From: Clostridium folliculivorans
Lineage (GTDB): Bacteria > Bacillota > Clostridia > Clostridiales > Clostridiaceae
Assembly: GCF_024341905.1 (NCBI RefSeq)
Contig: NZ_BQXY01000001.1
Location: forward strand, 653,013-717,012
Length of the DNA stretch: 64,000 bases
Reading direction: 5' to 3'
Part shown: in pieces, positions 8,622 to 17,701 of the stretch
How the letters are laid out: every line of letters starts with the position of its first letter
Numbering within the stretch: the stretch's first letter is position 1
The notes under the pieces: model-generated
Databases searched by the model: none
What the model was told of the DNA's origin: nothing
Seen by the model: only the letters and a program-made list of their open reading frames with translations
Made by a program: the position numbers and the translations under genes

Positions 8622-10613
8622 ATGAATACAACACAAAAGAAAAGCAAGAGTTCTATCAAGATAAAGTTACTTGCAATTATTATTCCACTTATGGCTATAG
8701 CTGTATCATTGCTCATTATTATATCATATACAAAATCTAAAACGATTATCACAAATTCAGCAAATGATCTTTTAGAGACGTCTAGCAAGAAGCAAGTCAA
8801 TCAAATTGATTCTTGGCTAAATGAAAATTTAGCATCATTTAGTTCTATTAAGGCTTCAATTGAGAATACGCAACTAAATGACAGCCAATTACAAGGTTTA
8901 TTAAATAATTCTTATGGATATAACAGCAATTATCCAGAAGGAATTTACATTGCTGATGAAAATGGAAAGTTATTAAAAGCGGCAAAGTCTACTAAGTCTG
9001 ATAAAAATGTTTTAGATTCAACTTGGTACATACAGGGGCTTACAAGAATTAACATGGCGTTTGGTAAACCTTATAAGAATGCAGAAGGCAAAAATATTAT
9101 TAGTGCGTCAGGTATATTGAATGATAAATCAGGTAAGATAAAGGTTCTTTCAGTAGATCTTTCTTTAGACAAGATATCAATAATAGTAAATTCATTGACT
9201 GATATGAAAAATTCAGAATCCTTATTGGTAGATAAAAATGATAAAACAATATTGGCGTATGGTGATAGTGCACTTATCTCAACTAAACTTGATTCAAATA
9301 ATGATAATAAGTTTTTAAAGGAAGTTGCAGAAAAGCTAGAAAAAAGAGAATACAATTCGGTGGAACTAGAAAATAATATGGTTGCGTTTAACCAAGTGGA
9401 AGGAACTAACTGGGTACTTGTGTCTTATGTTCCAACAAAATCTATTTTAGCAGAGCTCTTAAAACTTCGTACTTTTATGATAATAATCGCTATTATATCT
9501 ATAATAATATTAGCAGTTCTAGTTGAAAGAGTAGTACAGATTGTAATAAAACCAATTAAGAAACTTACAGATACTATTATTGCAATGACCCATGGTGATT
9601 TTACAGTTGATGTAGAGTTAAAGGGCAATGATGAAATTTCTGTTATGTTAGAAAGTGTAAAAGAATTTATAAAAGTTATGAGAGGTATGATAAATAACAT
9701 TGGTATTATGTCGGCTGATTTAAGTGTGCAAGCTGAAGGAAGTAATGCGATTTCTAAAGAATTATATGATTCATCAAAGATTCAATCTCAGTCTATGGAG
9801 AGCTTAAATCTTACTGTAGAGCAATTAGCAACCTCGGTGAGTGAAGTAGCACAAAATACAACTACATTAGCTAATGTTGTATCTACAACAAGAGATGACA
9901 GTATTAATGTGGATGAAAAGATGAAGGAAACAATTGCTGTTTCAGAAAAAGGGCGACAAGATATGGAGAAGGTAAATGTAGCTATGGCAAACATAAGAGA
10001 TTCAATAAGGTCGCTTGAAGGTGCTATAGGTAATGTAGGAAAATCTTCAAATGAAATAACTAATATTGTTAATGTCATCGGAAGCATTGCAGAGCAGACA
10101 AATTTATTATCATTAAATGCATCTATAGAGGCTGCGAGAGCAGGAGAAGCAGGAAAAGGTTTTGCAGTTGTTGCCATGGAAATTGGGAAATTAGCAAAAA
10201 CAAGTTCAGATTCAGTTAAAGATATATCAGAGCTTGTAAGTGGGATAAATAAACTTGTTTCAGATACTGTAAGCCAAGCTCGTGAAAGTACAGATCATAT
10301 AGCTGAGAGCAGTTATTTAATAAGTGGTACTGTAGATACCTTTGATAGTATTTTCGATATGATTAATGAAACAAATAAGTTAATCCAAGGTATGATTGAT
10401 AAAATAGGAAATTTAGATGAAGTTGCTGCATCAGTAGCAGCTATAGCTGAAGAACAAGCAGCAAGTTCAGAAGAAATTTTGGCTACTTCAGAAGTAATGG
10501 TTACTCAGGCAAATAGTACTACTCAAAATAGTGAAAAGGTAGCAGCTGATGCCGAAATGTTAGCAGCTACAGCTGATAAGCTTGGTAAGCAAGTTAAGAT
10601 ATTTAAATTGTAA
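8622..10613 (+). CDS. Methyl-accepting chemotaxis protein
   Basis: 663 aa transmembrane chemoreceptor. Membrane helix 1 at about 14-36, an extracellular sensor of about 240 residues that looks like a dCache domain (segments [15 protein letters not shown] and DSTWYIQGL), membrane helix 2 at about 283-304, a HAMP domain to about 355 (PIKKLTDTI), then the coiled-coil signalling domain with the conserved hairpin tip [19 protein letters not shown] at about 491-509. Gln/Glu-rich methylation-type helices flank the tip. The ligand is unknown. It sits behind a SigD-type promoter and 52 bp before a periplasmic-type binding lipoprotein, which may supply the signal or may only be a neighbour. Confidence 0.95.
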   Translation: MNTTQKKSKSSIKIKLLAIIIPLMAIAVSLLIIISYTKSKTIITNSANDLLETSSKKQVNQIDSWLNENLASFSSIKASIENTQLNDSQLQGLLNNSYGYNSNYPEGIYIADENGKLLKAAKSTKSDKNVLDSTWYIQGLTRINMAFGKPYKNAEGKNIISASGILNDKSGKIKVLSVDLSLDKISIIVNSLTDMKNSESLLVDKNDKTILAYGDSALISTKLDSNNDNKFLKEVAEKLEKREYNSVELENNMVAFNQVEGTNWVLVSYVPTKSILAELLKLRTFMIIIAIISIIILAVLVERVVQIVIKPIKKLTDTIIAMTHGDFTVDVELKGNDEISVMLESVKEFIKVMRGMINNIGIMSADLSVQAEGSNAISKELYDSSKIQSQSMESLNLTVEQLATSVSEVAQNTTTLANVVSTTRDDSINVDEKMKETIAVSEKGRQDMEKVNVAMANIRDSIRSLEGAIGNVGKSSNEITNIVNVIGSIAEQTNLLSLNASIEAARAGEAGKGFAVVAMEIGKLAKTSSDSVKDISELVSGINKLVSDTVSQARESTDHIAESSYLISGTVDTFDSIFDMINETNKLIQGMIDKIGNLDEVAASVAAIAEEQAASSEEILATSEVMVTQANSTTQNSEKVAADAEMLAATADKLGKQVKIFKL

Positions 10614-10665
10614 GAGTCAAAGATTGGTTGAAAAAGCCTGCATAATAAAATCAGGAGGAAAACAT

Positions 10666-11646
10666 ATGAGAAAAAAGATATCTTTAATGTTAATTATAAT
10701 TATTAGTTTAGTTATATTTTCAGGTTGCAGCTCAAAGAATAATGCAGTTTCGAATAAGAAAGTTAAAATTTTATTCACCGTTTCAGATGCTTCAGATGCA
10801 TATCGTAAGCTTCTAGTAGATGGTGCTAAGAGTTATGCTGAAAGTAAAGGAATTGACTTAGATGTCAAGGATGCAGCTGGAGTAATAGAAACTCAAGTAG
10901 CTCAAGTAAAAGAGGCCGTTTCTGGTGGCTATGATGTAATTATATGTGCTCCAGTAGATCCAACCACGGCGTTAGAGATTGAAAGAGTGGCTAAAGGAAT
11001 ACCTATAGTTTTTATGAATAGTGAACCAGATGGGAAGCTGTTAGAAAAGAATAAATATGTTTATGTTTCTTCAAATGAAGAAGTTGCTGGTCAGTATGAA
11101 GCTGAATATATCCTAAATTACTTGAACAATAAAAAGGATATTAAAGTTGTCTTATTAAAGGGAGAGAAAGGACATAGAGCTACAAAAGGGCGTACAGATG
11201 CAGTTAAGCAAACTTTTGCTGATAAAGGTATAAATGCTGAGTATGTATTTGAAGATAATGCGGATTGGAGCAGGGAAAAAGCTAAAGAAATGATTAAAGT
11301 ATTTTTAACTACAGGAAAGAAGTTTGATTGCATAATTGCTAATAATGATAACATGGCACTTGGAGCTATGGATGCTTTAAGAGAGAGTAATATTAATCCT
11401 TCAACAGTTCCTATTTTAGGTGTTGATGCCACGATTGATGCATGTAAAGCTATAAAAGATGGAAGTATTAAGCTTTCAGTATACCAATCTGCAAAAGGAC
11501 AAAGTATAAGTGCAGTAGAAGCTGCAGTTAGACTAGGAACAGGAAATAATTTATCTGGAATAGAAAACTTAACTAGTGATGGTAAATATATATGGATACC
11601 ATTTGAAAAAGTTGATAAAACCAATGTTGATAAATATATGAATTAA
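10666..11646 (+). CDS. Orphan sugar-type substrate-binding lipoprotein
   Basis: 326 aa. A lipoprotein signal peptide ends at a lipobox around SGCSS (Cys 21). The mature part is the RbsB/LacI-type periplasmic-binding fold: VKILFTVSDASDAYRKLLVDG, then the typical YDVIICAPVDPTTALE, the mid-domain IVFMNSEPD, CIIANNDNMALGAMDAL and PILGVDATIDACKAIKDG. The ATG at 10666 follows AGGAGG by about 7 bases; an in-frame upstream start at 10582 would overlap the chemoreceptor gene and is rejected. No ABC permease or ATPase gene is present on either side, so it may deliver ligand to the adjacent chemoreceptor or to a transporter encoded elsewhere. Ligand not predictable. Confidence 0.88.
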   Translation: MRKKISLMLIIIISLVIFSGCSSKNNAVSNKKVKILFTVSDASDAYRKLLVDGAKSYAESKGIDLDVKDAAGVIETQVAQVKEAVSGGYDVIICAPVDPTTALEIERVAKGIPIVFMNSEPDGKLLEKNKYVYVSSNEEVAGQYEAEYILNYLNNKKDIKVVLLKGEKGHRATKGRTDAVKQTFADKGINAEYVFEDNADWSREKAKEMIKVFLTTGKKFDCIIANNDNMALGAMDALRESNINPSTVPILGVDATIDACKAIKDGSIKLSVYQSAKGQSISAVEAAVRLGTGNNLSGIENLTSDGKYIWIPFEKVDKTNVDKYMN

Positions 11647-11656
11647 AAAGTCAAAC

Positions 11657-11850
11657 TATATTTTTTATTCTTTAGGAATTCATAACTCAGTTATATCTGT
11701 GTATAAATATGAGTAAGCACTTAAAAAATAATGTGATTTAAACAATAAAAAAATACAAATGTGTCGCCTGTAAGTTTCCAAATATACATTCGGAAAGGTA
11801 GATGCGTGAAAAAAAGCTCACTGAAGAAGGCCGCTTCTGCGACTTTTTTA
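11657..11850 (+). repeat. Intergenic repeat, family B copy 1 with family C block (long form)
   Basis: The 3' part (11763-11850) has the core ATTCGGAAAGGTAGATGCG, an A-rich linker and an imperfect hairpin with CTGAAG/CTTC arms followed by CTTTTTT. CGCCT at 11765 can pair with the core. The 5' part (11657-11717) has TTTTATTCTTTAGGAATT and TCTGTGTATAA, shared with 31379 and 49594. The copy at 49594-49787 has both parts and exactly the same overall length. It lies after the binding-lipoprotein gene and could also end its transcript. Confidence 0.7.
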
Positions 11851-11908
11851 TACAATGAATATTACCCTTTCAAAAGGAAAAGCTATTTTTTGAAAGGAGT
11901 GAATGTTT

Positions 11909-12022
11909 ATGGTTAAGTCTAAAGGCAATTTTAAAGAACAAAACAAGCAAAATACTAATACAGGAACTAAGAGAACTGAAAGTAGTGAAAGACAAGAAAA
12001 GAAAAACAAACCAAAGGGATAA
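11909..12022 (+). CDS. Small basic hydrophilic protein
   Basis: 37 aa, MVKSKGNFKEQNKQNT at the start, rich in Lys, Asn, Gln, Glu and Thr, without any hydrophobic stretch. A strong AAAGGAG lies 9 bases ahead of the ATG at 11909; an alternative in-frame ATG at 11903 is too close. Composition is like small spore or stress proteins of clostridia, but I cannot match it to a family. It stands alone between repeat B1 and a terminator. The strong ribosome binding site is the main reason to believe in it. Confidence 0.5.
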   Translation: MVKSKGNFKEQNKQNTNTGTKRTESSERQEKKNKPKG

Positions 12023-12133
12023 GTAAGTAATTAATATATAATTTAGCGATAGAGTTTTAGTAGCAGTAATTATATGATTTTATTTTCTAAATAGACTATT
12101 GAAAAATTCAGAAAAGCCCTTTAGGTAAACAAA

Positions 12134-12180
12134 AGCCGTGCATAAAAGGTAAAAGAAAATTCCTTATATGCACGGCTGTT
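12134..12180. terminator. Bidirectional terminator
   Basis: Arms AGCCGTGCATA and TATGCACGGCT with an inner AAGG/CCTT extension. It lies between the small plus-strand gene and the 3' end of the minus-strand HIT gene and can serve both. Confidence 0.65.
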
Positions 12181-12245
12181 ATTTATGAAAATCAATAAAA
12201 ATTCGTATGCTTTGAAATAGTACCTTTAATGTAAGCTTAGAAGTC

Positions 12246-12668
12246 TTATAGATTTGCCTTTATTGCATCAATTATCTCTGCGTATTCTTTATCACTAAGC
12301 TTAAGATTATTTGCAAGATTCATTTCGAAAGTTCCGCCCCAGCTATAGCCGTCTTTATACTTTGGTACAACGTGGAAGTGAAGATGTGGAAGCTTGTCTG
12401 AGTAAGCTCCAAGATTCATCTTGTCAGCACCAAATGCTGTCTTAATTGCTTTTGCAGCAGTTGCAACGTCTTTCATAAATAGTGCAAGTTCACTTTCACT
12501 TATTTCAAATAATTCATTTACGTGATTATCATAAGCAACAACACATCTGCCTTTATATGTTTGTTCTTTGAATAAATATAGAGTTGAAACATTAAGTTTT
12601 GTAACCTTTAACATCAAGTTATCTAATCTTTCATCTTTTTCACAATAAAAACAAGTCTCTTTTTCCAT
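12246..12668 (-). CDS. HIT family protein (histidine triad hydrolase)
   Basis: 140 aa. The histidine triad HLHFHVV is near the C-terminal third, with the preceding LGAYSDKLP helix-strand typical of HIT proteins; CFYC and a later segment near the N terminus suggest a metal or structural pair. HIT proteins are nucleoside phosphoramidate or dinucleotide hydrolases acting in the cytoplasm. The start at 12668 (MEKETCFYC) is preferred because GAGGTG lies 6 bases upstream; a longer frame from 12707 lacks a ribosome binding site. Monocistronic by position, ending at a strong hairpin. Confidence 0.88.
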   Translation of the reverse strand: MEKETCFYCEKDERLDNLMLKVTKLNVSTLYLFKEQTYKGRCVVAYDNHVNELFEISESELALFMKDVATAAKAIKTAFGADKMNLGAYSDKLPHLHFHVVPKYKDGYSWGGTFEMNLANNLKLSDKEYAEIIDAIKANL

Positions 12669-12886
12669 CACTAACACCTCATTAAGTTTATTTGCACACG
12701 TGTGCAATTTTATGTATATTATAACTCTTTTTATATACGTTTACAACATCTTAATATAAAGATAATAATTGAGTTTATATTTTTTGTATTGAAACCTAGT
12801 TATGTATAAATTAATAATTAAAGTTGGAAATGTATATTATGATTTTAAAGTTCGTTAAAGGTTTATAAATGCGTAAACAAAATAAA

Positions 12887-12932
12887 AGCTCATATAGGAA
12901 CTTTTTAAACAAAATGTTCCTATAAATAAGCT
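12887..12932 (-). terminator. Terminator for the minus-strand membrane protein gene
   Basis: Arms TATAGGAAC and GTTCCTATA with outer AGCT pairs; read on the minus strand it is followed by TTTTATTTT. The rest of the 12669-13041 gap is A+T-rich with no other feature that I can support. Confidence 0.55.
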
Positions 12933-13041
12933 AATATTAATAGGTTGAATTTAGCTATATATTTATTCTGCTGATTATAAAGGGATTAATATCCTATAAC
13001 TATAGAAGATTCATGGTTAAATATAATAACCAATAGTTAAA

Positions 13042-13485
13042 TTAATATTTTTTTGTTACTAATGCGTAGTATTTATAACAAAGTAAAAGCGGAAAAGAAT
13101 ATGATAGAAGTGAAAAAAATATATTCCAATTATTAAAGTAAATAACTCTTCCTATCAATACACCGAAACCTTCAGCTGAAGTTAATAATAATGCACCTAC
13201 TAGCATAGTTAAATAGGGATTAAAATTATATTTTTTACATATGTATATACAAGTACAAGGAAATGTACAAAATAAGCCTATATTAAATGGTGTGCCAGCA
13301 AGGTCTGATAATTCAAATGGATAGAAGTTCCAAAATAAATAAAAGCCAAAATCGTTAATAAGAAAAGCTAGCATGCTGGCGAATGGGGCTATAGTATAAA
13401 TAATTTTTCGATCTTTAACAATAATCAATGTTACTATCCATGGTATGATAAAACCTAAAAAAATATTTATAAAAATAAAAATCAC
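13042..13485 (-). CDS. Small integral membrane protein, possibly CBO0543-like
   Basis: 147 aa with about five hydrophobic helices and short polar turns; aromatic-rich (FGFYLFWNFYPFEL). It resembles the small CBO0543-type membrane proteins common in spore-forming Firmicutes, but the match is from memory of the general pattern only. The start is uncertain: the only standard in-frame codon is a GTG at 13485 that overlaps the GAGAGGTG ribosome binding site, while the ideal spacing points to an ATT at 13476. Single gene ending at a hairpin. Confidence 0.6.
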   Translation of the reverse strand: MIFIFINIFLGFIIPWIVTLIIVKDRKIIYTIAPFASMLAFLINDFGFYLFWNFYPFELSDLAGTPFNIGLFCTFPCTCIYICKKYNFNPYLTMLVGALLLTSAEGFGVLIGRVIYFNNWNIFFSLLSYSFPLLLCYKYYALVTKKY

Positions 13486-13870
13486 CTCTCAAATTAACTT
13501 TCAACAAGTTAACATTTATTATTAAGTGATGTATTTTAATTGATATATGTTTCTATAGTGTATCCAATTTAGGTAGTTAAAAATTGCTAAGAAGATTAAT
13601 TAAATTGAATGCATGGTTTGGTATTCATTTAGTAAAAATAAGTAACATGTAAAATAACTTACTTATTGAATTATTCACTAGTATAAAAAATCTCATGATA
13701 CTATTTTGTTTATAAAAAAAAGATATTATTCATTAATTTAATGTTTATAATGAATCATTAAATTAAGTTTAAGGAATATACTTTTTATGCACTGTTATTG
13801 AAATAGAGTTGCTGAGAGAAGTAATAATGACAATAGAATTTATATATTATTTTACTTATAATAAATGAAA
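13486..13870. other. Gene-free A+T-rich stretch
   Basis: About 385 bases with no supported reading frame. It must carry the promoter of the minus-strand membrane protein gene. I see no repeat or riboswitch pattern here. Confidence 0.4.
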
Positions 13871-13890
13871 AGGAGAGGTTTCCCTCTCCA
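13871..13890 (-). terminator. Terminator of ymaF-like gene
   Basis: GGAGAGG and CCTCTCC arms around a three- to four-base loop, followed by TTTTCATTT when read on the minus strand; starts 8 bases after the stop codon of the YmaF-like gene. Confidence 0.7.
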
Positions 13891-13897
13891 CAAATTA

Positions 13898-14290
13898 CTA
13901 AGTCAATGGACTTTCAATTAATGTGGTAAATATAAATTTGTGACGATGACCATCATTAGTTGTTGTATATCCAGTAACTAAATGAACATGCTTACCATTT
14001 CCAACATCGATTGCCGGTCCAGTAGTCATGCTGATCACATGGAAATGATCGAAAAAGTCAGTGTTTACATACAATCTATGAACATGTGATCTTCCACATG
14101 GTATAGCTTGTCCTGTAACTCCGGCGAAACGATGATTGTGTCTTTCATCATTTTCTTCAGCAAGTCGTGTGCTCCCTAAGAATTCATGATCATGAAGTTG
14201 TTTGGTAGATGGATCAACATATATATTATTATTATAGTCATCAAGGTCAGTATAGTCATCATAAGGTCCTTTTGAGTGTTCATATGCCAT
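13898..14290 (-). CDS. YmaF family protein
   Basis: 130 aa, very rich in His (HDHEFLGSTR, HNHRFAGVTGQAIPCGRSH, HFHVISMTTGPAIDVGNG, HVHLVTGYTTTNDGHRH). This repeating H-x-H pattern with a Gly/Thr strand is the hallmark of the YmaF family, whose function is not known. The His pairs make metal binding plausible. No signal peptide or membrane helix. AAGGAGAG precedes the ATG by about 7 bases. Monocistronic. Confidence 0.8.
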   Translation of the reverse strand: MAYEHSKGPYDDYTDLDDYNNNIYVDPSTKQLHDHEFLGSTRLAEENDERHNHRFAGVTGQAIPCGRSHVHRLYVNTDFFDHFHVISMTTGPAIDVGNGKHVHLVTGYTTTNDGHRHKFIFTTLIESPLT

Positions 14291-14486
14291 ATGAATCTCT
14301 CCTTTATCTTTAGTATCACTATATTATATGCAATAGATATTAAAGTGTTCATTTAACTTATTAGAATTATCTAGTAGTCTAGATAATTGAAAGAATTATT
14401 AATGAAATAATCATCAATACTAATAAAGCGTTAATCTGTATAAATACATACTATGTTTCAGCTTAGATTATTACGGAGGTAGAATA

Positions 14487-14663
14487 ATGGCAGAATTAGA
14501 AGACTTATTAAAAGATATTGATAAATTAAGAGAAAGCCTACAGTCTCTAATTGAAAAGAAGCAGTGGAATTTAGTTGATGCCGAAGTTGTGGCAGCTAGT
14601 AAAGCTTTAAATTTTGCTTTAAATCAGTATAATAAATTTTTACAAGAAAAGATTGGTGAATAG
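14487..14663 (+). CDS. Spo0E-like aspartyl-phosphate phosphatase
   Basis: 58 aa. A two-helix hairpin protein with DIDKLRESLQSLIE and, in the second helix, ASKALNFALNQYNKF, which fits the Spo0E signature SQELDxLIxxY. The family removes phosphate from Spo0A or related response regulators and so delays sporulation. The normally conserved Asp of the SQELD motif is Asn here (KALNFAL), so activity should be tested. GGAGGT lies about 6 bases before the ATG. It is a single short gene between YmaF and alanine dehydrogenase. Confidence 0.72.
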   Translation: MAELEDLLKDIDKLRESLQSLIEKKQWNLVDAEVVAASKALNFALNQYNKFLQEKIGE

Positions 14664-14808
14664 TAGTATCAAACATAAACTGATAAAATATAATATAGTA
14701 TAACAAAGGATTTAAATACTAATACAGCTTAATGTCATAAGATACAATGGTGTTGCAGATAATTTGAACTTCTGTACACTTTTTTTTTGAATATATAGGA
14801 GGGGTATA

Positions 14809-15927
14809 ATGATTATTGGGCTTGTTAAAGAGATAAAAAATAATGAGAATAGAGTAGGACTTACACCTAGTGGGGTTTCAGTACTAGTAAAACGAGGGCA
14901 TAAAGTTTTGGTTGAAAAATCAGCAGGAATAGGCAGTGGTTTTGAAGATGAGCAGTATGAAAAGGTTGGCGCAGATTTAATTCATGAAAAAGCTTCTGTA
15001 TTTAATAATTCTGATGTGATTGTAAAAGTTAAGGAGCCGCTAGAAGAGGAATATGATCTATTCAAGGAAGGGCAAACGTTATATACCTACTTACATCTTG
15101 CAGCAAACTTAGAGCTTACTAGAGCCTTGTTAAAGAAAAAGGTGATAGGAATTGGATATGAAACTGTACAGTTGAAAAACGGAAGACTTCCGTTACTTAT
15201 ACCAATGAGTGAAATAGCTGGAAGAATGTCAGTGCAAATTGGAGCAAATCTACTTCAAAAGTATAATGGCGGATCTGGTATATTACTAGGAGGGGTTCCT
15301 GGTGTAATACCTGGTGAAGTAGTTATAATTGGTGGAGGTATAGTTGGAACAAATGCAGCTAAGATAGCTTGTGGATTAGGTGCAAAGGTAACTATACTTG
15401 ATATTAATAGTGAAAGATTAGCTTATCTTGATGATATATTTTTTGGACGAGTTACTACTTTAACCTGTAATGAATATAATGTTGCTAAATCTGTAGAAAA
15501 AGCAGATTTGCTGATAGGAGCAGTTTTAGTTGCTGGAGCAAGTACACCTAAAATTGTTACGAAAGAAATGGTTAAATCAATGAAAAAAGGATCAGTCATT
15601 GTAGATGTAGCCATAGATCAAGGTGGCTCTATTGAGACTATCGATAGAGTTACAACACATGATAATCCATGTTATGATAAATATGGAGTTGTTCATTATT
15701 CTGTAGCAAATATGCCTGGTGCAGTTCCAAGAACTTCAACATTGGCTTTGGAAGCAGCTACGTTACCTTATTTAATAGAGTTAGTAGATAATGGCGTAAG
15801 AGAGGCTATGCTAAAGGATGAAGCACTTTTGCTTGGACTTAATACGTATCTAGGCTCAATAACTTGTGAAGCAGTTGCAGAAAGTTTAGAGCTTCCATAT
15901 ACAAATCCAGAAATTTTATTGAAATAA
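14809..15927 (+). CDS. ald: Alanine dehydrogenase
   Basis: 372 aa, the usual length. It interconverts L-alanine and pyruvate plus ammonia with NAD. Seen: [20 protein letters not shown] at the N terminus, KVKEPL with the substrate-binding Lys near 73, YLHLAAN with the catalytic His near 95, the nucleotide-binding [17 protein letters not shown] near 170, and [13 protein letters not shown] near 267 with the conserved Asp. A GGAGGGG site lies 5-6 bases before the ATG. Monocistronic with a strong terminator. In clostridia the enzyme serves alanine catabolism or nitrogen balance; spore germination links are known in Bacillus. Confidence 0.95.
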   Translation: MIIGLVKEIKNNENRVGLTPSGVSVLVKRGHKVLVEKSAGIGSGFEDEQYEKVGADLIHEKASVFNNSDVIVKVKEPLEEEYDLFKEGQTLYTYLHLAANLELTRALLKKKVIGIGYETVQLKNGRLPLLIPMSEIAGRMSVQIGANLLQKYNGGSGILLGGVPGVIPGEVVIIGGGIVGTNAAKIACGLGAKVTILDINSERLAYLDDIFFGRVTTLTCNEYNVAKSVEKADLLIGAVLVAGASTPKIVTKEMVKSMKKGSVIVDVAIDQGGSIETIDRVTTHDNPCYDKYGVVHYSVANMPGAVPRTSTLALEAATLPYLIELVDNGVREAMLKDEALLLGLNTYLGSITCEAVAESLELPYTNPEILLK

Positions 15928-15952
15928 AGTCACAAAAATAGCATAATAAATG

Positions 15953-15996
15953 AAAATAGGAGTGATAATTTCATTATGAATTATCACTCCTATTTT
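15953..15996 (+). terminator. Terminator of alanine dehydrogenase gene
   Basis: Perfect 18-bp arms AAAATAGGAGTGATAATT and its complement around an 8-base loop, followed by ATTTTA. The A-rich left flank makes it usable in both directions. Confidence 0.85.
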
Positions 15997-16033
15997 ATTT
16001 TAGAGATTTTATTTATTATATAATTAATTTCTA

Positions 16034-16128
16034 GATGAACCACTTTATAATTAAATTTATATTTTCAAATTCTCCTCTCAGAAACCAGAGGAGTTTTGAA
16101 AATAGATTTTTGATTGAAGTGATTCATC
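16034..16128 (+). repeat. Long-hairpin intergenic repeat, family A copy 2
   Basis: Same design as copy 1: outer GATGAACCACTT with AAGTGATTCATC, middle TTTTCAAA with TTTGAAAA, inner CTCCTCT with AGAGGAG, and AATAGATTTT on the 3' arm. Compared with copy 1 the middle stem has C-G where copy 1 has T-A, and the inner stem differs in sequence but stays fully paired. It lies between the 3' ends of two convergent genes. Confidence 0.8.
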
Positions 16129-16141
16129 TTTAGCAGAGATG

Positions 16142-17314
16142 TTACCACTCATTAGGATAAGCTACTATATTAACAGTAATGCCTCTTCTTCCCCAAGAAT
16201 TACATTCAGCTTCAGAATTAAAATATAAATCTACTATATTTCCTTGAATGGCACCTCCAGTATCTGCAGCAATAGCAGTACCGTATCCTGGAATAAATAA
16301 TTTTGAACCAAGTGGTATTACTGAAGGATCCACTGCTACTGTACTAATACCTGAAGGCGAACGAAGTGGTTTTAATCCAATTGCAGTAACATAACCACCA
16401 GTATATGCAGTAGAACTCATACTGAATGTAGCTTTATATTGATCATTTGAGCCTCTTGATATAACTGTGTCAGAAGTAGACTTGCTAGCTATAATCGCTG
16501 ATAACTTATCTTTGGCAATACTTAAGTATTTTTGTGCCTTAGACTTAACAGAGGAAGTACTTATTTGAGGTATCAAACCACTTAATGTACTGATAGCATT
16601 TCTTACATCTGTTTCTGACGAACTGTCAGAGTCTATTGCAGCTATGGAATGAGATATTAATTTTGTCTCATTAGCTTCAATTACTGCAGCTAAAGCCTCT
16701 TTTTGCAGTGAAAATTGTTTTGCTAACTGTTGTTGTTGCTGTTTTTTATCATCTAATGTTTTTAAACTTGCCTCAGTTTCCTTTTTCAATTCTTTAAGCT
16801 GCTGATTTTTCTTATTTAAATCTTCCATTGACTGATTTACAGTTTCTTTCTCAGAGTTAAGCTGATTTATTAATTGCTTATCCAATGAGATGATTTTTTC
16901 TACTGCAGATAATTTTGAAAAGAAATCGCCGAGGTCGGTAGAACTTAAAAGGATTGAAAGATAGTTGTTATCTAAACCACTCTTATACATACCTCTCAGT
17001 CTATTTCCCAAAGTGTTTTTATTTGCCTCGATTTCTTTCTTATATTGCTCTAATTTATTTTCAGTTAATTTTATTTCTTTTTCTGTTTGGGCTATATTCT
17101 GATTATCATCACTAAGTTTTTTATTTAGCTTGTCCATTTCTGAGTTAATTCCTGCCATTTCAGCATTAAGCTCTTTAATCTTGTCATCTAGTTGCTGAAA
17201 ACTTTTTTTGCTCTCTGCTATGGTTTGCTCTGTATTATCTGAAGCTAGTACGTTAATACCGCAACTTAATGTAATAACAAATGCTAAAACCATATAAAAA
17301 ATCTTTTTACACAT
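16142..17314 (-). CDS. Secreted coiled-coil protein with C-terminal 3D domain
   Basis: 390 aa. A signal peptide (basic MCKK start, hydrophobic core, cleavage near VLASD at about 24) is followed by a long Lys/Glu/Gln/Leu coiled coil (about 28-225, the CwlO/PcsB-type N-terminal region) and, after a Ser-rich linker, a 3D domain at about 300-388. The three conserved Asp are visible in VAVDPSVIPLGSKL, IAADTGGAIQGN and VDLYF. 3D domains are the catalytic cores of lytic transglycosylase-like wall enzymes (MltA/Sps/RpfB types). So this is likely a cell-wall remodelling enzyme outside the membrane. AAGGAG lies about 9 bases before the ATG. Confidence 0.88.
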   Translation of the reverse strand: MCKKIFYMVLAFVITLSCGINVLASDNTEQTIAESKKSFQQLDDKIKELNAEMAGINSEMDKLNKKLSDDNQNIAQTEKEIKLTENKLEQYKKEIEANKNTLGNRLRGMYKSGLDNNYLSILLSSTDLGDFFSKLSAVEKIISLDKQLINQLNSEKETVNQSMEDLNKKNQQLKELKKETEASLKTLDDKKQQQQQLAKQFSLQKEALAAVIEANETKLISHSIAAIDSDSSSETDVRNAISTLSGLIPQISTSSVKSKAQKYLSIAKDKLSAIIASKSTSDTVISRGSNDQYKATFSMSSTAYTGGYVTAIGLKPLRSPSGISTVAVDPSVIPLGSKLFIPGYGTAIAADTGGAIQGNIVDLYFNSEAECNSWGRRGITVNIVAYPNEW

Positions 17315-17621
17315 AGCAAAATTCTCCTTTTATAATTACAGCGGCTTATTGATATTATAACATAATTTTTGAATATTCCAAATTTGTGTAATACAAACTT
17401 TGGGTATCATACTATAAACTACATTTATAAATTTATGTATTTAATACACAAAAACATTCAAGTTTTTTAAAAAATTTTTTATTAAATATAATTTTAATAG
17501 ATTCCATAATAACTCGACACATTTTTATATACGTAAATAGTTATGTAAATTGAGTGGTACCAAGATGTATTATTATTTTAATAAATACTAAAAGATATAA
17601 GTGCTTAAATGCAAATCGAAT

Positions 17622-17690
17622 TTTTCATCATATGCCTTCGAAAAAGCAGATGCGCAAAAAAATCACTGAAGTCAACACTTCAGTGATTTT
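17622..17690 (+). repeat. Intergenic repeat, family B copy 3, with terminator hairpin
   Basis: Core CCTTCGAAAAAGCAGATGCG, then an A-rich linker and a perfect 12-bp hairpin AATCACTGAAGT / ACTTCAGTGATT (17661-17688, loop CAAC) with A and T flanks. Because it ends 11 bases before the stop codon of the minus-strand repeat protein, the hairpin can also terminate that gene. The gap 17315-17621 shows nothing else that I can support. Confidence 0.65.
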
Positions 17691-17701
17691 CTTATATTCT
17701 T

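Noticed and set aside
9071-10177. Minus-strand frames inside the chemoreceptor gene
   Set aside because: They mirror the coding strand, have no ribosome binding sites and no recognisable protein features.
10582-10665. Upstream start for the binding lipoprotein
   Set aside because: It would overlap the chemoreceptor gene and place charged residues before the signal peptide; ATG 10666 has an ideal ribosome binding site.
12669-12707. N-terminal extension of the HIT protein
   Set aside because: No ribosome binding site for the longer form, while GAGGTG lies 6 bases before ATG 12668.
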